From the NCBI RefSeq assembly GCF_029269265.1, contig NZ_JARIXP010000006.1, positions 104,597 to 164,921 of the forward strand: a DNA stretch of 60,325 bases. Reading direction: 5' to 3'. Shown piece after piece: positions 45,276 to 57,415 of the stretch. The stretch is from Rheinheimera sp. 1928-s. Lineage in GTDB: Bacteria; Pseudomonadota; Gammaproteobacteria; Enterobacterales; Alteromonadaceae. A program made the position numbers and the translations under genes. The notes below the pieces were generated by a model, which was given only the letters and a program-made list of their open reading frames with translations, ran no database searches and was not told the DNA's origin. Within the stretch, counting starts at the first letter, position 1; each line of letters opens with the position of its first letter.

Positions 45276-45902
45276 ATGAAAAAAACTGTAGCAAATAAAG
45301 CTGTTGCCCTGGTGTTATCTCTGATGTTGCCTGCTTTTATGGCAGTGGCGGATCAAGCAGATGCTTTACAAAACAAGTTAGCGCGTTTAACCAGCTTTCA
45401 GGCCAGTTTTGATCAAACCGTCGTCGATGCCAGCAATAAGCTGATCCAGCAGGGCGAAGGCCTGTTGTCGCTGAAGCAGCCATCTTTGTTTCGTTTTGAA
45501 ACTCAAACACCAGAGCCTAACCTCTTTATCGGTGATGGCAAAACGCTGTGGTTTTATGCTGAAGTGTTAGATCAGGTCAGTATTTATGATGCCAAAGAAC
45601 AAGTGCAGAAAACCCCTTTTGTGTTGTTGACTTCACACGATCCTAAATTGTGGGCTCAATACAATGTGACAGGTGCAGACGAGCAGTTTGATATCACGCC
45701 TAAAGATCCAAGCAATGCAGTGAAAAAACTCAGCCTGAAATTTTCTGGCTTAGCCTTGTCGCAAATGGTGGTCGTGGACAACAATGGCCAGAACAGCACT
45801 TTTGAATTTAATCTGGTGCAATACAATACGCCGCTGGCATCAGAGCTGTTCCAGTTTGCTATTCCGGCTACAGCTGAAGTGGATGATCAACGCGTCAAGT
45901 GA
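45276..45902 (+). CDS. lolA: Outer-membrane lipoprotein carrier protein LolA
   Basis: A 208-residue periplasmic chaperone. The signal peptide (MKKTVANKAVALVLSLMLPA and on to AVADQ) is followed by the LolA half-barrel: LARLTSFQASFDQTVVDAS, GEGLLSLKQPSLFRFET, NLFIGDGKTLWFYAEVLDQVS and the C-terminal FQFAIPATAEVDDQRV. LolA carries lipoproteins from LolCDE to LolB across the periplasm. An in-frame GTG at 45270 adds two residues, but AAGG sits five bases before the ATG at 45276. Its stop codon overlaps the rarA start (GTGA), so translation is coupled. Confidence 0.95.
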   Translation: MKKTVANKAVALVLSLMLPAFMAVADQADALQNKLARLTSFQASFDQTVVDASNKLIQQGEGLLSLKQPSLFRFETQTPEPNLFIGDGKTLWFYAEVLDQVSIYDAKEQVQKTPFVLLTSHDPKLWAQYNVTGADEQFDITPKDPSNAVKKLSLKFSGLALSQMVVVDNNGQNSTFEFNLVQYNTPLASELFQFAIPATAEVDDQRVK

Positions 45903-47223
45903 ACAACCTCGGCTTTGAATTCCACGACGATATAAGGCCTCTGGCAGCGCTGCTGAGGCCAACGCAGTTATCGGATTATGTTGGGCAGCAGCAAGTGCTG
46001 GGGCCTGGTACACCGCTGCGTAAGGCAATAGAAGCTGGGCGCATCTCCTCGCTCATTTTATGGGGCCCTCCAGGCACAGGCAAAACCACTTTGGCAGAGC
46101 TTATCGCCATTTATGCCAAAGCAGCCATTGCCCGTTTATCTGCTGTGACTGCTGGTGTCAAAGAAATACGTGAAGAAATTCAGGCGGCCAAACAACGTTT
46201 AGCGCAAAATCAGCGCACTTTGTTGTTTGTCGATGAAGTGCACCGCTTTAACAAAGCCCAGCAAGATGCGTTTTTACCTCATATAGAAGATGGCACTATT
46301 ATTTTTATTGGTGCCACTACAGAAAACCCGGCTTTTGCACTGAATAACGCTATGTTATCCCGCGCCCGTGTCTGCATTTTAAAAAAACTGACCGCAGAGG
46401 ATCTGACCTTAGTCACAGAACGTGCTGTGGCGCATTACCAGCAACATGGCCAGCAGGTTCAGATAAGCCTTGAGGCGCAATCCTTATTACTGCAACTAGC
46501 TGATGGTGATGCCAGACGTTTATTAAACCTGTTTGAACAAGCCGTTGAAACTGCGCAGCAGGGCACAGCTCTCACTGAATTAACGGCTGATTTATTCCGT
46601 CAGTTGGTGCCACGGCAACTGCCGGGTTTTGATCAGCAAGGTGATATTTTTTACGACTTAATTTCTGCCTTTCATAAATCGGTGCGTGGCTCAAACCCTG
46701 ATGCGGCTTTGTATTGGTATTGCCGTATTTTAGAAGGAGGTGGCGACCCTTTGTATGTGGCTCGACGATTACTCGCTATCGCCAGTGAAGATATAGGCAA
46801 TGCTGACCCACGCGCTTTAACCATTGGCTTGGATGCCTGGGATACCTTTGCCCGTGTGGGTCCGGCCGAAGGTGAGCGGGCTATAGCTCAGGCTGCTGTC
46901 TATATGGCGTTAGCGCCAAAATCCAATGCGGTGTATAGCGCTTTTAACCAGATGCGCCAATATGTGCAGCAACACCCTTCTTATGAAGTACCGGATCATT
47001 TGCGTAATGCGCCGACTGCTTTGGCTAAACAACAGGGTTTTGGTAAGGCGTATCGATATGCGCATAACGAGCCTGGCGCTTATGCGGCAGGTGAAGTGTA
47101 TTTGCCAGCAGAGATGGCAGGCATGAAGTTTTACACGCCTTCCGATCGTGGCTTAGAGAAACAACTGCAGGACAAAATGGCGTATTTAGCCATGCTGGAC
47201 CAACAAGCAAAAGGACAGGATTA

Positions 47224-47224
<1 letters not shown>
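45899..47224 (+). CDS. rarA: Replication-associated recombination protein RarA (MgsA)
   Basis: A 441-residue AAA+ ATPase of the RarA/WRNIP1 family. It begins with a [18 protein letters not shown] segment, then Walker A GPPGTGKT (56-63, K62), Walker [12 protein letters not shown] (near 112), and sensor [10 protein letters not shown]. The C-terminal tetramerisation part holds [41 protein letters not shown] and the [19 protein letters not shown] tail. RarA acts at stalled replication forks in the cytoplasm. It starts with GTG overlapping the lolA stop and overlaps the crcB start by one base. Confidence 0.97.
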
Positions 47225-48896
<1,672 letters not shown>

Positions 48897-48921
48897 TATC
48901 TGAACTCTGTGTTCTTTTTGT

Positions 48922-48946
48922 AAGGAGCAGCTTTTCTGCTCCTTTG
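48922..48946 (+). terminator. Hairpin after serS
   Basis: AAGGAGCAG (48922-48930) pairs with CTGCTCCTT (48936-48944) around CTTTT. The following T-run is short, so read-through into the next small gene is possible. Confidence 0.6.
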
Positions 48947-48961
48947 TACTGGGTAAAGCTG

Positions 48962-49159
48962 ATGTCATTAATCAAAGAACAACAACAAAATTCCAAGAAG
49001 ACTCCGATCCCCCGTCATGTGGTTGTGCGTAAAACCAGGCCGAATCCGGTAAAGACCATGTTGCGCTGGGTCTATTGGCTGATATTGATTGGTGTGATTG
49101 CAGTGGTGGTGATCACCAGTTTTGAAGCCGGAATGGGCATGTACAAAGGGTTGAATTAA
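48962..49159 (+). CDS. Small single-pass membrane protein, unknown function
   Basis: A 65-residue protein I cannot assign. The first 35 residues are basic and polar (QQQNSKKTPIPRHVVVRKTR), then one hydrophobic helix (about 40-58; WVYWLILIGVIAVVVITSF) and a short tail. By the positive-inside rule the N-terminus should face the cytoplasm. An in-frame TTG at 48944 lies in the serS terminator, so I start at the ATG at 48962. It lies 65 bases after serS and is convergent with tusE. The codon use and the clear helix suggest a real gene. Confidence 0.65.
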   Translation: MSLIKEQQQNSKKTPIPRHVVVRKTRPNPVKTMLRWVYWLILIGVIAVVVITSFEAGMGMYKGLN

Positions 49160-49188
49160 CAGCCCTTTGTTTTTCTAAGCCCTTTGGT

Positions 49189-49524
49189 TCAGAGACACTT
49201 TGCCGGTTTTGGCAAACCGGCAATACGGGTGGCTTGTTTAGCCGGACCTTCCGGAAACAAAAGAAATAAATATTTACTGTTGCCTTTATCTGCCCCCAGT
49301 TTTTCTCCCATGCTTTTCACCAGTAAACGTATGGCAGGAGAGGTTTGATACTCCTGGTAAAAAGCACGGACAAAATTTACCACTTCCCAATGCGCGTCTG
49401 TCATTTGGATTTGCTCTAAACGGGCGAATTCCTCTGCCAGTTGTGGCGTCCATAAGGTTAAATCAGCCAGGTAACCGTGTTTATCCAAAGGATAGTTTTG
49501 GCTATTTAAAATCAATTCAGTCAT
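49189..49524 (-). CDS. tusE: Sulfur carrier protein TusE (DsrC family)
   Basis: A 111-residue DsrC/TusE protein. The conserved tail ends KPAKCL with the penultimate sulfur-accepting cysteine, and the core shows YLADLTLWTPQLAEEFARLE and MTDAHWEVVNFVRAFYQEY. TusE takes persulfide sulfur from TusBCD and hands it to MnmA for 2-thiolation of U34 in Lys, Glu and Gln tRNAs. Only the second (CysA) cysteine is present, as in TusE rather than sulfite-linked DsrC. Its start overlaps the tusB stop by one base, at the end of a tusD-C-B-E operon read on the minus strand. Confidence 0.95.
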   Translation of the reverse strand: MTELILNSQNYPLDKHGYLADLTLWTPQLAEEFARLEQIQMTDAHWEVVNFVRAFYQEYQTSPAIRLLVKSMGEKLGADKGNSKYLFLLFPEGPAKQATRIAGLPKPAKCL

Positions 49525-49775
49525 CAGAGTTGTTGTTCCGCTTGCAGCACTAATTCAAGCCACTGGCTGTCATTCAGTGCGGTAAAAGGTTCGGAGATAA
49601 CCAGACCGCGTACAGCTGCATCAGTGACAAGGCAATACACAGCACAAGGCAGCTGGTTAAGCTGATTGGTTTTCATTAAATACGCCGCCTCTTGCCTCAA
49701 TAAAACTTTGTCTTCTGCAGTGACAAGACTCAGAACATCCGAAAGTTGGTGATGACTTAAATCAAATAGTCTCAT
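49524..49775 (-). CDS. tusB: Sulfurtransferase complex subunit TusB
   Basis: An 83-residue DsrH/TusB subunit. The family pattern is weak but visible (LSLVTAEDKVLLRQEAAYLM, LVTDAAVRGLV, ALNDSQWLELVLQAEQQL). TusB forms the heterohexamer with TusC and TusD that relays sulfur from IscS to TusE. It starts one base after the tusC stop and overlaps tusE by one base. The identity rests partly on position between tusC and tusE. Confidence 0.88.
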   Translation of the reverse strand: MRLFDLSHHQLSDVLSLVTAEDKVLLRQEAAYLMKTNQLNQLPCAVYCLVTDAAVRGLVISEPFTALNDSQWLELVLQAEQQL

Positions 49776-49776
49776 A

Positions 49777-50130
49777 TCAGGCCTTAATCACATGCTGCTG
49801 CGTATATAGCAACTGGCTTAGCTCGTTGCCTTCCAATGGCTGAAGGTCCAGCATAAGCTCATTGGTTTCCAATTTACGTTGCCGTAAGGATTCCGCGCAG
49901 ATATACAGCTGCTCAATATCGTACAGCTCAAACAGTTTAAAACTGCGTCTGAAGTCTTTGACCATTAAACCTGCGCTGTCATCAGCTTTTAGCAACTGAT
50001 ACACAGCGTCATCGCTAAATATAACGCTGACCTGATGGTCTACCGCTGCCAAGGCGAAGATTAAATCCAGGCTCTCTCTGGCTTCGATGCCTTGCAAAGG
50101 TAACTTGGTCACTAACACTGCTATCTTCAT
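49777..50130 (-). CDS. tusC: Sulfurtransferase complex subunit TusC
   Basis: A 117-residue DsrF/TusC subunit. It opens MKIAVLVTKLPLQGIEARES and has SVIFSDDAVYQLLKADDSAG and LYDIEQLYICAESLRQR, the DsrE/F-like fold with the conserved middle serine/asparate loop. It belongs to the TusBCD heterohexamer that passes persulfide sulfur towards TusE. Its start overlaps the tusD stop by four bases, so the two are coupled. Confidence 0.92.
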   Translation of the reverse strand: MKIAVLVTKLPLQGIEARESLDLIFALAAVDHQVSVIFSDDAVYQLLKADDSAGLMVKDFRRSFKLFELYDIEQLYICAESLRQRKLETNELMLDLQPLEGNELSQLLYTQQHVIKA

Positions 50131-50492
50131 GAAAATTGCACCAGTTTATCTGTATTCGCTAAACGCATCGCAAACTCGGCTAAACCAGCAGCTGTATAAC
50201 CATGTGCTGGCTTTACCTCATCAGAGCAGACGCCGCGTTTTTCAGCTGCTGTGATACAAAACAGCAAGGGAATTTGATGCTGGAGGCAAAACTGCTGAAG
50301 CCTGGCTGAAAGCTTAGGTTCATCTGAAGGCAAATCAATCAAAGCCGATGCTGCATAAACCGCATCCCGATATAAAAACACCAAATCTACACTATGGCCT
50401 GCCACAACAGCCTGCTGCATAAAACGCAAGGCGCTAACAAAACTTTGGCCTTGTAATACCGGGCCTTCAATCAGAACGGCAAAACTGGTCAT
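50127..50492 (-). CDS. tusD: Sulfurtransferase complex subunit TusD
   Basis: A 121-residue DsrE/TusD subunit. It has the opening SFAVLIEGPVLQGQSFVSAL, the strand HSVDLVFLYRDAVYAAS, and the active region PLLFCITAAEKRGVCSDEV with cysteines that fit the persulfide-carrying position, and closes AGLAEFAMRLANTDKLVQF. It receives sulfur from TusA in the cytoplasm. It is the first gene of the minus-strand tus operon, just after the yccA terminator. Confidence 0.93.
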   Translation of the reverse strand: MTSFAVLIEGPVLQGQSFVSALRFMQQAVVAGHSVDLVFLYRDAVYAASALIDLPSDEPKLSARLQQFCLQHQIPLLFCITAAEKRGVCSDEVKPAHGYTAAGLAEFAMRLANTDKLVQFS

Positions 50493-50530
50493 GTGTCTAG
50501 ATCCCGCAAAAAAATTGTCTAAATCAGGCT

Positions 50531-50562
50531 AAAAAAATGCCCCGCATGTGGCGGGGCATTTT
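50531..50562 (-). terminator. Rho-independent terminator after yccA-type gene
   Basis: On the minus strand AAAATGCCCCGC and GCGGGGCATTTT pair perfectly around a five-base loop and continue into a T-run of seven. It separates the BI-1 gene from tusD. Confidence 0.92.
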
Positions 50563-50592
50563 ACTGCAACATCAGCTTATCTCAAGCCTTAA

Positions 50593-51261
50593 TTAATCAT
50601 CGCTGCCCATGATACCCAGTAACTGCAGTAACGAAGTGAACAGGTTAAAGATGTTCAGGTACAAACCCACTGTAGCGCGAATGTAGTTAGTTTCCCCGCC
50701 GTTGACGATACGACTGGTATCAAACAGAATTAAACCAGACATAATCATCACTACAGCTGCGTTAATCGCCAGGTGCAGGGCAGGGATCTGGAAGAACATA
50801 TTGGCTAAGCCAGCGACTATCACCACAATCAAACCTACAAACAAGAAGCTGCCCATAAAGTTAAAATCTTTACGTGAGCTTAAAGCGTAAGCAGACAAGG
50901 AGAAAAATACGACTGCTGTTAAGCCTAAAGCTTGCATAATCAGCTCGGGGCCGTTTGCTGTCGCTGCGAAACGATTCAGCAAAGGGCCAATAGATGCGCC
51001 TAAACAGCCCGTTAAAGCAAATACCCAGAAAATGCCACTGGCGCTGTCTGCTTTTTTCTGTACGACAAAAATTAAACCAAAAGCCACCAGGGTAAATACC
51101 AGACCCAGGCCAAAACCAAAGTTCATCGCCATGGAAATACCGGCAGTGACAGCGCTGAATGCTAAAGTCATGGCCAGCAGGAAGTAGGTATTACGTAGTA
51201 CTTTGTTGACTTCAACGCTATGGCCGATATGGCCAGCTTGCGTGTTTTGGTTGTAGGACAT
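50593..51261 (-). CDS. yccA: Bax inhibitor-1/YccA family membrane protein
   Basis: A 222-residue protein with seven hydrophobic helices, the BI-1 (TMBIM) layout. After a short cytoplasmic N-terminus (VEVNKVLRNTYFLLAMTLAF) the helices follow in close order, ending LYLNIFNLFTSLLQLLGIMG with the acidic tail GSDD. In E. coli YccA inhibits or modulates FtsH protease in the inner membrane. A start at 51276 gives five more residues, but GGAGAG lies seven bases before the ATG at 51261, which I chose. The order tusE-yccA-tRNA-Ser(UGA) is the same as in E. coli. Confidence 0.94.
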   Translation of the reverse strand: MSYNQNTQAGHIGHSVEVNKVLRNTYFLLAMTLAFSAVTAGISMAMNFGFGLGLVFTLVAFGLIFVVQKKADSASGIFWVFALTGCLGASIGPLLNRFAATANGPELIMQALGLTAVVFFSLSAYALSSRKDFNFMGSFLFVGLIVVIVAGLANMFFQIPALHLAINAAVVMIMSGLILFDTSRIVNGGETNYIRATVGLYLNIFNLFTSLLQLLGIMGSDD

Positions 51262-51413
51262 TGCTGTTCTCTCCATTCAATAGTTACTTTTCTGACTTTA
51301 TCTTACTTGGGAAGTTCCCAAAGTGCCAGCAGTTATCTTTATAAAACAATTCAATCATTTACCTTGTTTTATCAAAGTATAAAAAAATGCTTTTCTTTCG
51401 CAACTGATCTGAT

Positions 51414-51419
51414 TATCAT
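51414..51419 (+). promoter_or_regulatory. Candidate -10 box of the tRNA-Ser promoter
   Basis: TATCAT lies ten bases before the tRNA. It is followed by the GC-rich ACGCGGCGCC, a discriminator typical of stable-RNA promoters under ppGpp control. No convincing -35 box is seen. Confidence 0.45.
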
Positions 51420-51429
51420 ACGCGGCGCC

Positions 51430-51520
51430 GGAGGGGTGGCAGAGCGGTTTAATGCACCGGTCTTGAAAACCGGCGAAGGTTAATAGCCTTCCGAGAGTTC
51501 GAATCTCTCCCCCTCCGCCA
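51430..51520 (+). tRNA. serT: tRNA-Ser (anticodon TGA)
   Basis: A 91-base class II tRNA with encoded CCA. The acceptor GGAGGGG (51430-51436) pairs with CCCCTCC (51510-51516), discriminator G, then CCA. The anticodon stem CCGGT/ACCGG encloses CTTGAAA, giving anticodon TGA; a long variable arm (CGAAGGTTAATAGCCTTCCG region) and the GTTCGAATC T-loop are present. It reads UCA and UCG-type serine codons. Confidence 0.98.
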
Positions 51521-51530
51521 TTATTCCAGG

Positions 51531-51569
51531 AACCCGTATCAGCGAAAGTTGATACGGGTTTTACGTTTT
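51531..51569 (+). terminator. Rho-independent terminator after tRNA-Ser
   Basis: AACCCGTATCA (51531-51541) pairs perfectly with TGATACGGGTT (51550-51560) around GCGAAAGT, followed by a T-rich stretch. Confidence 0.88.
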
Positions 51570-51596
51570 AGTGGATCTGTTTTTTTACAAGCAATG

Positions 51597-51620
51597 AAAA
51601 AAGCCGCACAAGGCGGCTTA
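51597..51620 (-). terminator. Rho-independent terminator after sppA
   Basis: On the minus strand GCCGCC and GGCGGC-type arms (AAGCCGCCTTGTGCGGCTT) pair and run into six T residues, 18 bases after the sppA stop. Confidence 0.85.
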
Positions 51621-51637
51621 GTTCGAATACACAGCTG

Positions 51638-53521
51638 TTAATTCACCGCAGTACAACTCATACAGACTGAGTAGATACCTTTTGGATCGTTAAACTGTTC
51701 CAGTACTTTAAAGTCCTGATTAATTTGCGTCACGATGTTTTTCAACAGCGGGCTAAACGCCGACTCTTTTGCATCAGGTAACAGCGCTTGTACTGTGCTT
51801 GAGGCGAACATATCACGCAGCAACTGTTCGGTAGGAGTTAATTCCTGTTCCATCACTTTAATGTCGTATTGCGTTAAACCCGCTTTTTCAGCTGCAGCAG
51901 CAATAGCGTCATCAAAGGTGCCCAGTTTATCTACTAAACCGAATTCCAGTGCTTTGGTACCAGTCCAGACCCGGCCCTGAGCTACTTTATCCACAGCTTC
52001 TTTGCTCATGCCACGGTTTTCAGACACCATGCCGATGAAGTCGTCATAGCCTTTGTTGATCATCAGTTGGAAAATACCTGACATATCCGGTGTTAAACCT
52101 TTAAACAAAGGTAAACCTGAACTTAAACCTGCCAGCTCTGAAGTGCCTACGCCGTCAATGTTTAAACCCAAGACTGGCATTGCATTTTCCAGAGTGTGAA
52201 ACAAACCGAAGATGCCAATAGAGCCCGTGATCGTAGTAGGAGAGGCCCAGATTTCGTTGGCTGGAGCCGCTATCCAATAACCACCTGAAGCAGCTACTGC
52301 ACCCATAGAGGCAATCACAGGCTTACCTGCAGCTTTTAACAGTTTGATTTCCTGACCTATGATTTCAGAAGCAAAAGCGCTGCCGCCGCCGCTGTCGATA
52401 CGTAAGACTACAGCTTTCACCTTTTCATCAAAACGGGCACGACGTAATAAAGCAGCTGTGGTATCACCGCCTATAGTACCGGCTTTCGCCGAACCATCGA
52501 TAATAGTGCCACGAGCCACAACCACAGCGACTTTTTCGGTCAGTGGGTTATCGTAGTGAACTGGAGGCAATACTACATCCTGATAATCTTTAAACTGAAC
52601 CTGATTAAAGCTGTGTTTTTCGTTTTCACCCACCAAAGCAATCAGATCCTGACGAAATTCTTCACGGCTTTTGATGCTATCGACCAACTTTGCATCCAGA
52701 GCATATTGCGTCATATCGCCATTCACTGCCTGTAACTTCTGATACAAACCAACGATAGTTTCATCGAAGTTATCGACGGCAAAGCCACGACGCTCAGCCA
52801 CTTGCTGTTTATAGCTGGCCCATAATTCGTCCAACCAGGCTTTGTTGGCTTCTTTGGCTTCATCTGACATGGTATCGCGGGTAAAAGGCTCTACTGCAGA
52901 TTTATAAGTACCAACTTTAAATACGTGAGTGGTGATTTTTAATTTTTCTAATGCAGATTTGTAATACATAGGGTAGCTGCCAAAACCTTCCAGCAGCACC
53001 GTACCCATAGGGTTTAAGTTGATGCTGTCGGCATATGAGGCAAGAAAATACTGGTTTTGGCTGTAATAATCGCCTGTTGCCATTATTTTTTTACCCGCGG
53101 CTTTAAAGTCCTGTAATGCAGAACCTACCATAGATAATTTATCCATAGAGCCTCTGCCAAAAGAAGACAGGTCCAGCACTATGGCTTTAATACGTTCATC
53201 TTTTTTAGCGGCCTGAATGGTTTTCACCAGATCCGTCACTAAAATTTCTGGATCTTCTTCCTGAGAACCCATACCTTCATTTAATACCTGATCCAGAGGA
53301 TCGATATAACGTTTTTCTTCGACCAGATCTCCAGACAAGTTCAGAATTAAAGCGGCGCTGTCAGGGATCTTCACTTTATCGTCACTGCTGAAAATGGATA
53401 CCAGTATAAGGATAAACAAAATGGCAAAAATAAGATTAAAAGTGATGTGGCGAACCAGACTGATAGCGCGCCAAATGCCACCAAAAAAGCGTCTTAAGAT
53501 CCCAGGTTTTTTCTCAGACAT
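51638..53521 (-). CDS. sppA: Signal peptide peptidase SppA, 67K type
   Basis: A 627-residue inner-membrane serine protease of the long (tandem-domain) SppA type. One N-terminal helix (about 27-45; FNLIFAILFILILVSIF) anchors it. The first half carries the catalytic lysine K207 in VGTYKSAVEPF, the second half the nucleophile S412 in GAVAASGGYWIA, matching K209 and S409 of E. coli SppA. It degrades cleaved signal peptides in the membrane and forms a tetrameric dome. The gene is monocistronic with its own terminator, and is divergent from fadH over about 240 bases. Confidence 0.96.
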   Translation of the reverse strand: MSEKKPGILRRFFGGIWRAISLVRHITFNLIFAILFILILVSIFSSDDKVKIPDSAALILNLSGDLVEEKRYIDPLDQVLNEGMGSQEEDPEILVTDLVKTIQAAKKDERIKAIVLDLSSFGRGSMDKLSMVGSALQDFKAAGKKIMATGDYYSQNQYFLASYADSINLNPMGTVLLEGFGSYPMYYKSALEKLKITTHVFKVGTYKSAVEPFTRDTMSDEAKEANKAWLDELWASYKQQVAERRGFAVDNFDETIVGLYQKLQAVNGDMTQYALDAKLVDSIKSREEFRQDLIALVGENEKHSFNQVQFKDYQDVVLPPVHYDNPLTEKVAVVVARGTIIDGSAKAGTIGGDTTAALLRRARFDEKVKAVVLRIDSGGGSAFASEIIGQEIKLLKAAGKPVIASMGAVAASGGYWIAAPANEIWASPTTITGSIGIFGLFHTLENAMPVLGLNIDGVGTSELAGLSSGLPLFKGLTPDMSGIFQLMINKGYDDFIGMVSENRGMSKEAVDKVAQGRVWTGTKALEFGLVDKLGTFDDAIAAAAEKAGLTQYDIKVMEQELTPTEQLLRDMFASSTVQALLPDAKESAFSPLLKNIVTQINQDFKVLEQFNDPKGIYSVCMSCTAVN

Positions 53522-53606
53522 ATGATGTACCTATAGTTTCGGCAAAATAGTAAAGAGCTATGCTAACGAATTTAGGGCTAAAGCTCAGGGTCGAATTTGT
53601 AAGTAA

Positions 53607-55778
<2,172 letters not shown>

Positions 55779-55927
55779 TACAGAGTGGTTAAAACTTCCA
55801 CCTGAGCAACTTCGGGTGGAAGCCTGTTTATTCAGGTTTTACTCCGTTCTGATCCTGCGCCTGAAATATATTTTTCTAACTTTCACTTGCTAAGCCTACC
55901 TAATTCCCGCTATTACTCAGAGCGGGA

Positions 55928-55943
55928 ATGCATTCGTATGCAT
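55928..55943. promoter_or_regulatory. Candidate LacI-family operator 1 upstream of glgC
   Basis: ATGCATTCGTATGCAT is a 16-base palindrome with one mismatch and a central CG, the layout of LacI/PurR-family operators. Confidence 0.45.
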
Positions 55944-55998
55944 AAAATGCGTGTTCAATCCTGGTGCAGCGCGACAATGCTGCACCAAAATGGAAATT

Positions 55999-56014
55999 TG
56001 TCATACGTATGTCA
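55999..56014. promoter_or_regulatory. Candidate LacI-family operator 2 upstream of glgC
   Basis: TGTCATACGTATGTCA is a 16-base palindrome with one mismatch and a central CG. Its centre is 71 bases from operator 1, about seven helical turns, which would permit DNA looping. Confidence 0.5.
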
Positions 56015-56171
56015 TCTGTTGTTCCTAAATTTAATGTCCTCAGAGGCATTGATTCATCTGGAAAACAATAATTTTTCAGGCTGCTGCCTCTTGTGGTATC
56101 AGCTTTGCTTTGAGAAAAACAGAATAAAAAATAACAGTTAAATTGTCGGGTTTATCAACAGGGAGACTTAT

Positions 56172-57404
56172 ATGTCTGGTGTACTTACCATGATTTTAGC
56201 GGGGGGCGAAGGGACCAGACTGGCACCTTTGACTGGAGTCAGAGCCAAACCGGCTGTGCCCTTTGGTGGCAATTACAGGATTATCGATTTTGTGCTGAAT
56301 AACTTTGTGAATTCAGATTTATTGCAGATTTTTGTGATCACTCAGTTTAAATCTCATTCACTGATGAAACATTTAAGCCGCGCCTGGCGGGTGACTGGCT
56401 TAACCAACAGATTTATCGACCCTATTCCGGCTCAGATGCAAACAGGCAAACACTGGTATCTGGGCACAGCAGATGCGGTGTATCAGAATATTCATCTGAT
56501 CCATGGTATTGACCCGGAAGAGGTTTGTGTATTCGGTGGCGACCATATCTACAAAATGGATGTGCGGCAAATGCTGAATTTCCATCGTCAGAATAATGCG
56601 TTACTGACGGTCGCAGCTATTCCTGTGCCTGTGTCTCAGGCGCATGAGTTTGGCGTGATTGAAGTCGACAGCACAGGAAAAATGATAGGTTTTGAAGAAA
56701 AACCTAAATCGAATCCTAAAACTATTCCGGGGCGGCCTGATTATGTGCTGGCGTCTATGGGCAACTATATTTTTGACGCTAAAACCTTAGTTGAAGTATT
56801 AAACGAAGACGCGGCGCAAATTGATTCAAAGCACGATTTCGGCCATAACATTATTCCGAAGATGTATCCGGCTGGTAATGTTTATGTCTATGACTTTTCG
56901 ACGAACATGATCCGCGGTGAACAAGAAGATTCCAAAGGCTACTGGCGTGATGTCGGAACACTGGACTCGTATTATGAAGCCAACATGGACTTAATTTCAG
57001 TGCAGCCGCCCTTGGATTTATACAATAAATACTGGCCGCTACGCAGTTATACACCGCCGATGCCACCTGCCAAGTTTGTGCACGATGAAGCCAACAGAAC
57101 AGGGCAGGCGATAAGTTCTATGGTCGCCTCTGGTTGTATCGTCAGTGGTGCTATCGTCTATCAGTCTATATTGGGATATAACACTGTAGTGCATAGTCAT
57201 GCTTACATTGAAAAAAGTGTATTGATGGGGAATAACGATATAGGACGGGGTTGTCGTATACGTCGTGCTATTATCGACAAAGATGTGAAAATAGCACCTA
57301 ATACCATTATTGGTGAAGATCCGGTGCTGGATCGTCAGCGTTTCCATGTGTCGGCTGATGGTGTTGTGGTGATCCCAAAAGGGGCAATGGTAGGATTTGA
57401 CTGA
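56172..57404 (+). CDS. glgC: Glucose-1-phosphate adenylyltransferase
   Basis: A 410-residue ADP-glucose pyrophosphorylase. The nucleotide-binding motif LAGGEGTRLAPLT (near 9-21) and AKPAVPFGGNYRIIDFVLNN open the catalytic domain; GFEEKP and the FGGDHIYKMD and KGYWRDVGT motifs bind substrate, and a left-handed beta-helix (about 310-400, GCIVSGAIV, SVLMGNNDIGRGCRIRRAII) closes it. It makes ADP-glucose from ATP and glucose-1-phosphate, the committed step of glycogen synthesis, and is usually controlled by fructose-1,6-bisphosphate and AMP. The leader is rich in operator-like palindromes. glgA follows after 55 bases. Confidence 0.97.
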   Translation: MSGVLTMILAGGEGTRLAPLTGVRAKPAVPFGGNYRIIDFVLNNFVNSDLLQIFVITQFKSHSLMKHLSRAWRVTGLTNRFIDPIPAQMQTGKHWYLGTADAVYQNIHLIHGIDPEEVCVFGGDHIYKMDVRQMLNFHRQNNALLTVAAIPVPVSQAHEFGVIEVDSTGKMIGFEEKPKSNPKTIPGRPDYVLASMGNYIFDAKTLVEVLNEDAAQIDSKHDFGHNIIPKMYPAGNVYVYDFSTNMIRGEQEDSKGYWRDVGTLDSYYEANMDLISVQPPLDLYNKYWPLRSYTPPMPPAKFVHDEANRTGQAISSMVASGCIVSGAIVYQSILGYNTVVHSHAYIEKSVLMGNNDIGRGCRIRRAIIDKDVKIAPNTIIGEDPVLDRQRFHVSADGVVVIPKGAMVGFD

Positions 57405-57415
57405 TACTGGGGTCG

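Larger units (their letters stand above)
55779..56171. other. glgC leader region with multiple inverted repeats (no gene)
   Basis: These 393 bases hold no credible gene; an 84-codon open frame at 55887-56141 crosses the repeats and lacks a ribosome site. Present are a hairpin after fadH (TTCCACCTGA/TTCGGGTGGAA, 55798-55822), a 9-bp hairpin ATTCCCGCT/AGCGGGAAT (55903-55911 with 55921-55929), a LacI-type palindrome (55928-55943), a perfect 9-bp hairpin TGGTGCAGC/GCTGCACCA (55962-55970 with 55979-55987), and a second LacI-type palindrome (55999-56014). The last part is AT-rich and should hold the glgC promoter. Confidence 0.7.

Noticed and set aside
55887-56141. 84-codon open frame upstream of glgC
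   Set aside because: It runs through several inverted repeats and operator-like palindromes, has no ribosome site, and its translation is cysteine-, methionine- and histidine-rich without any domain pattern.
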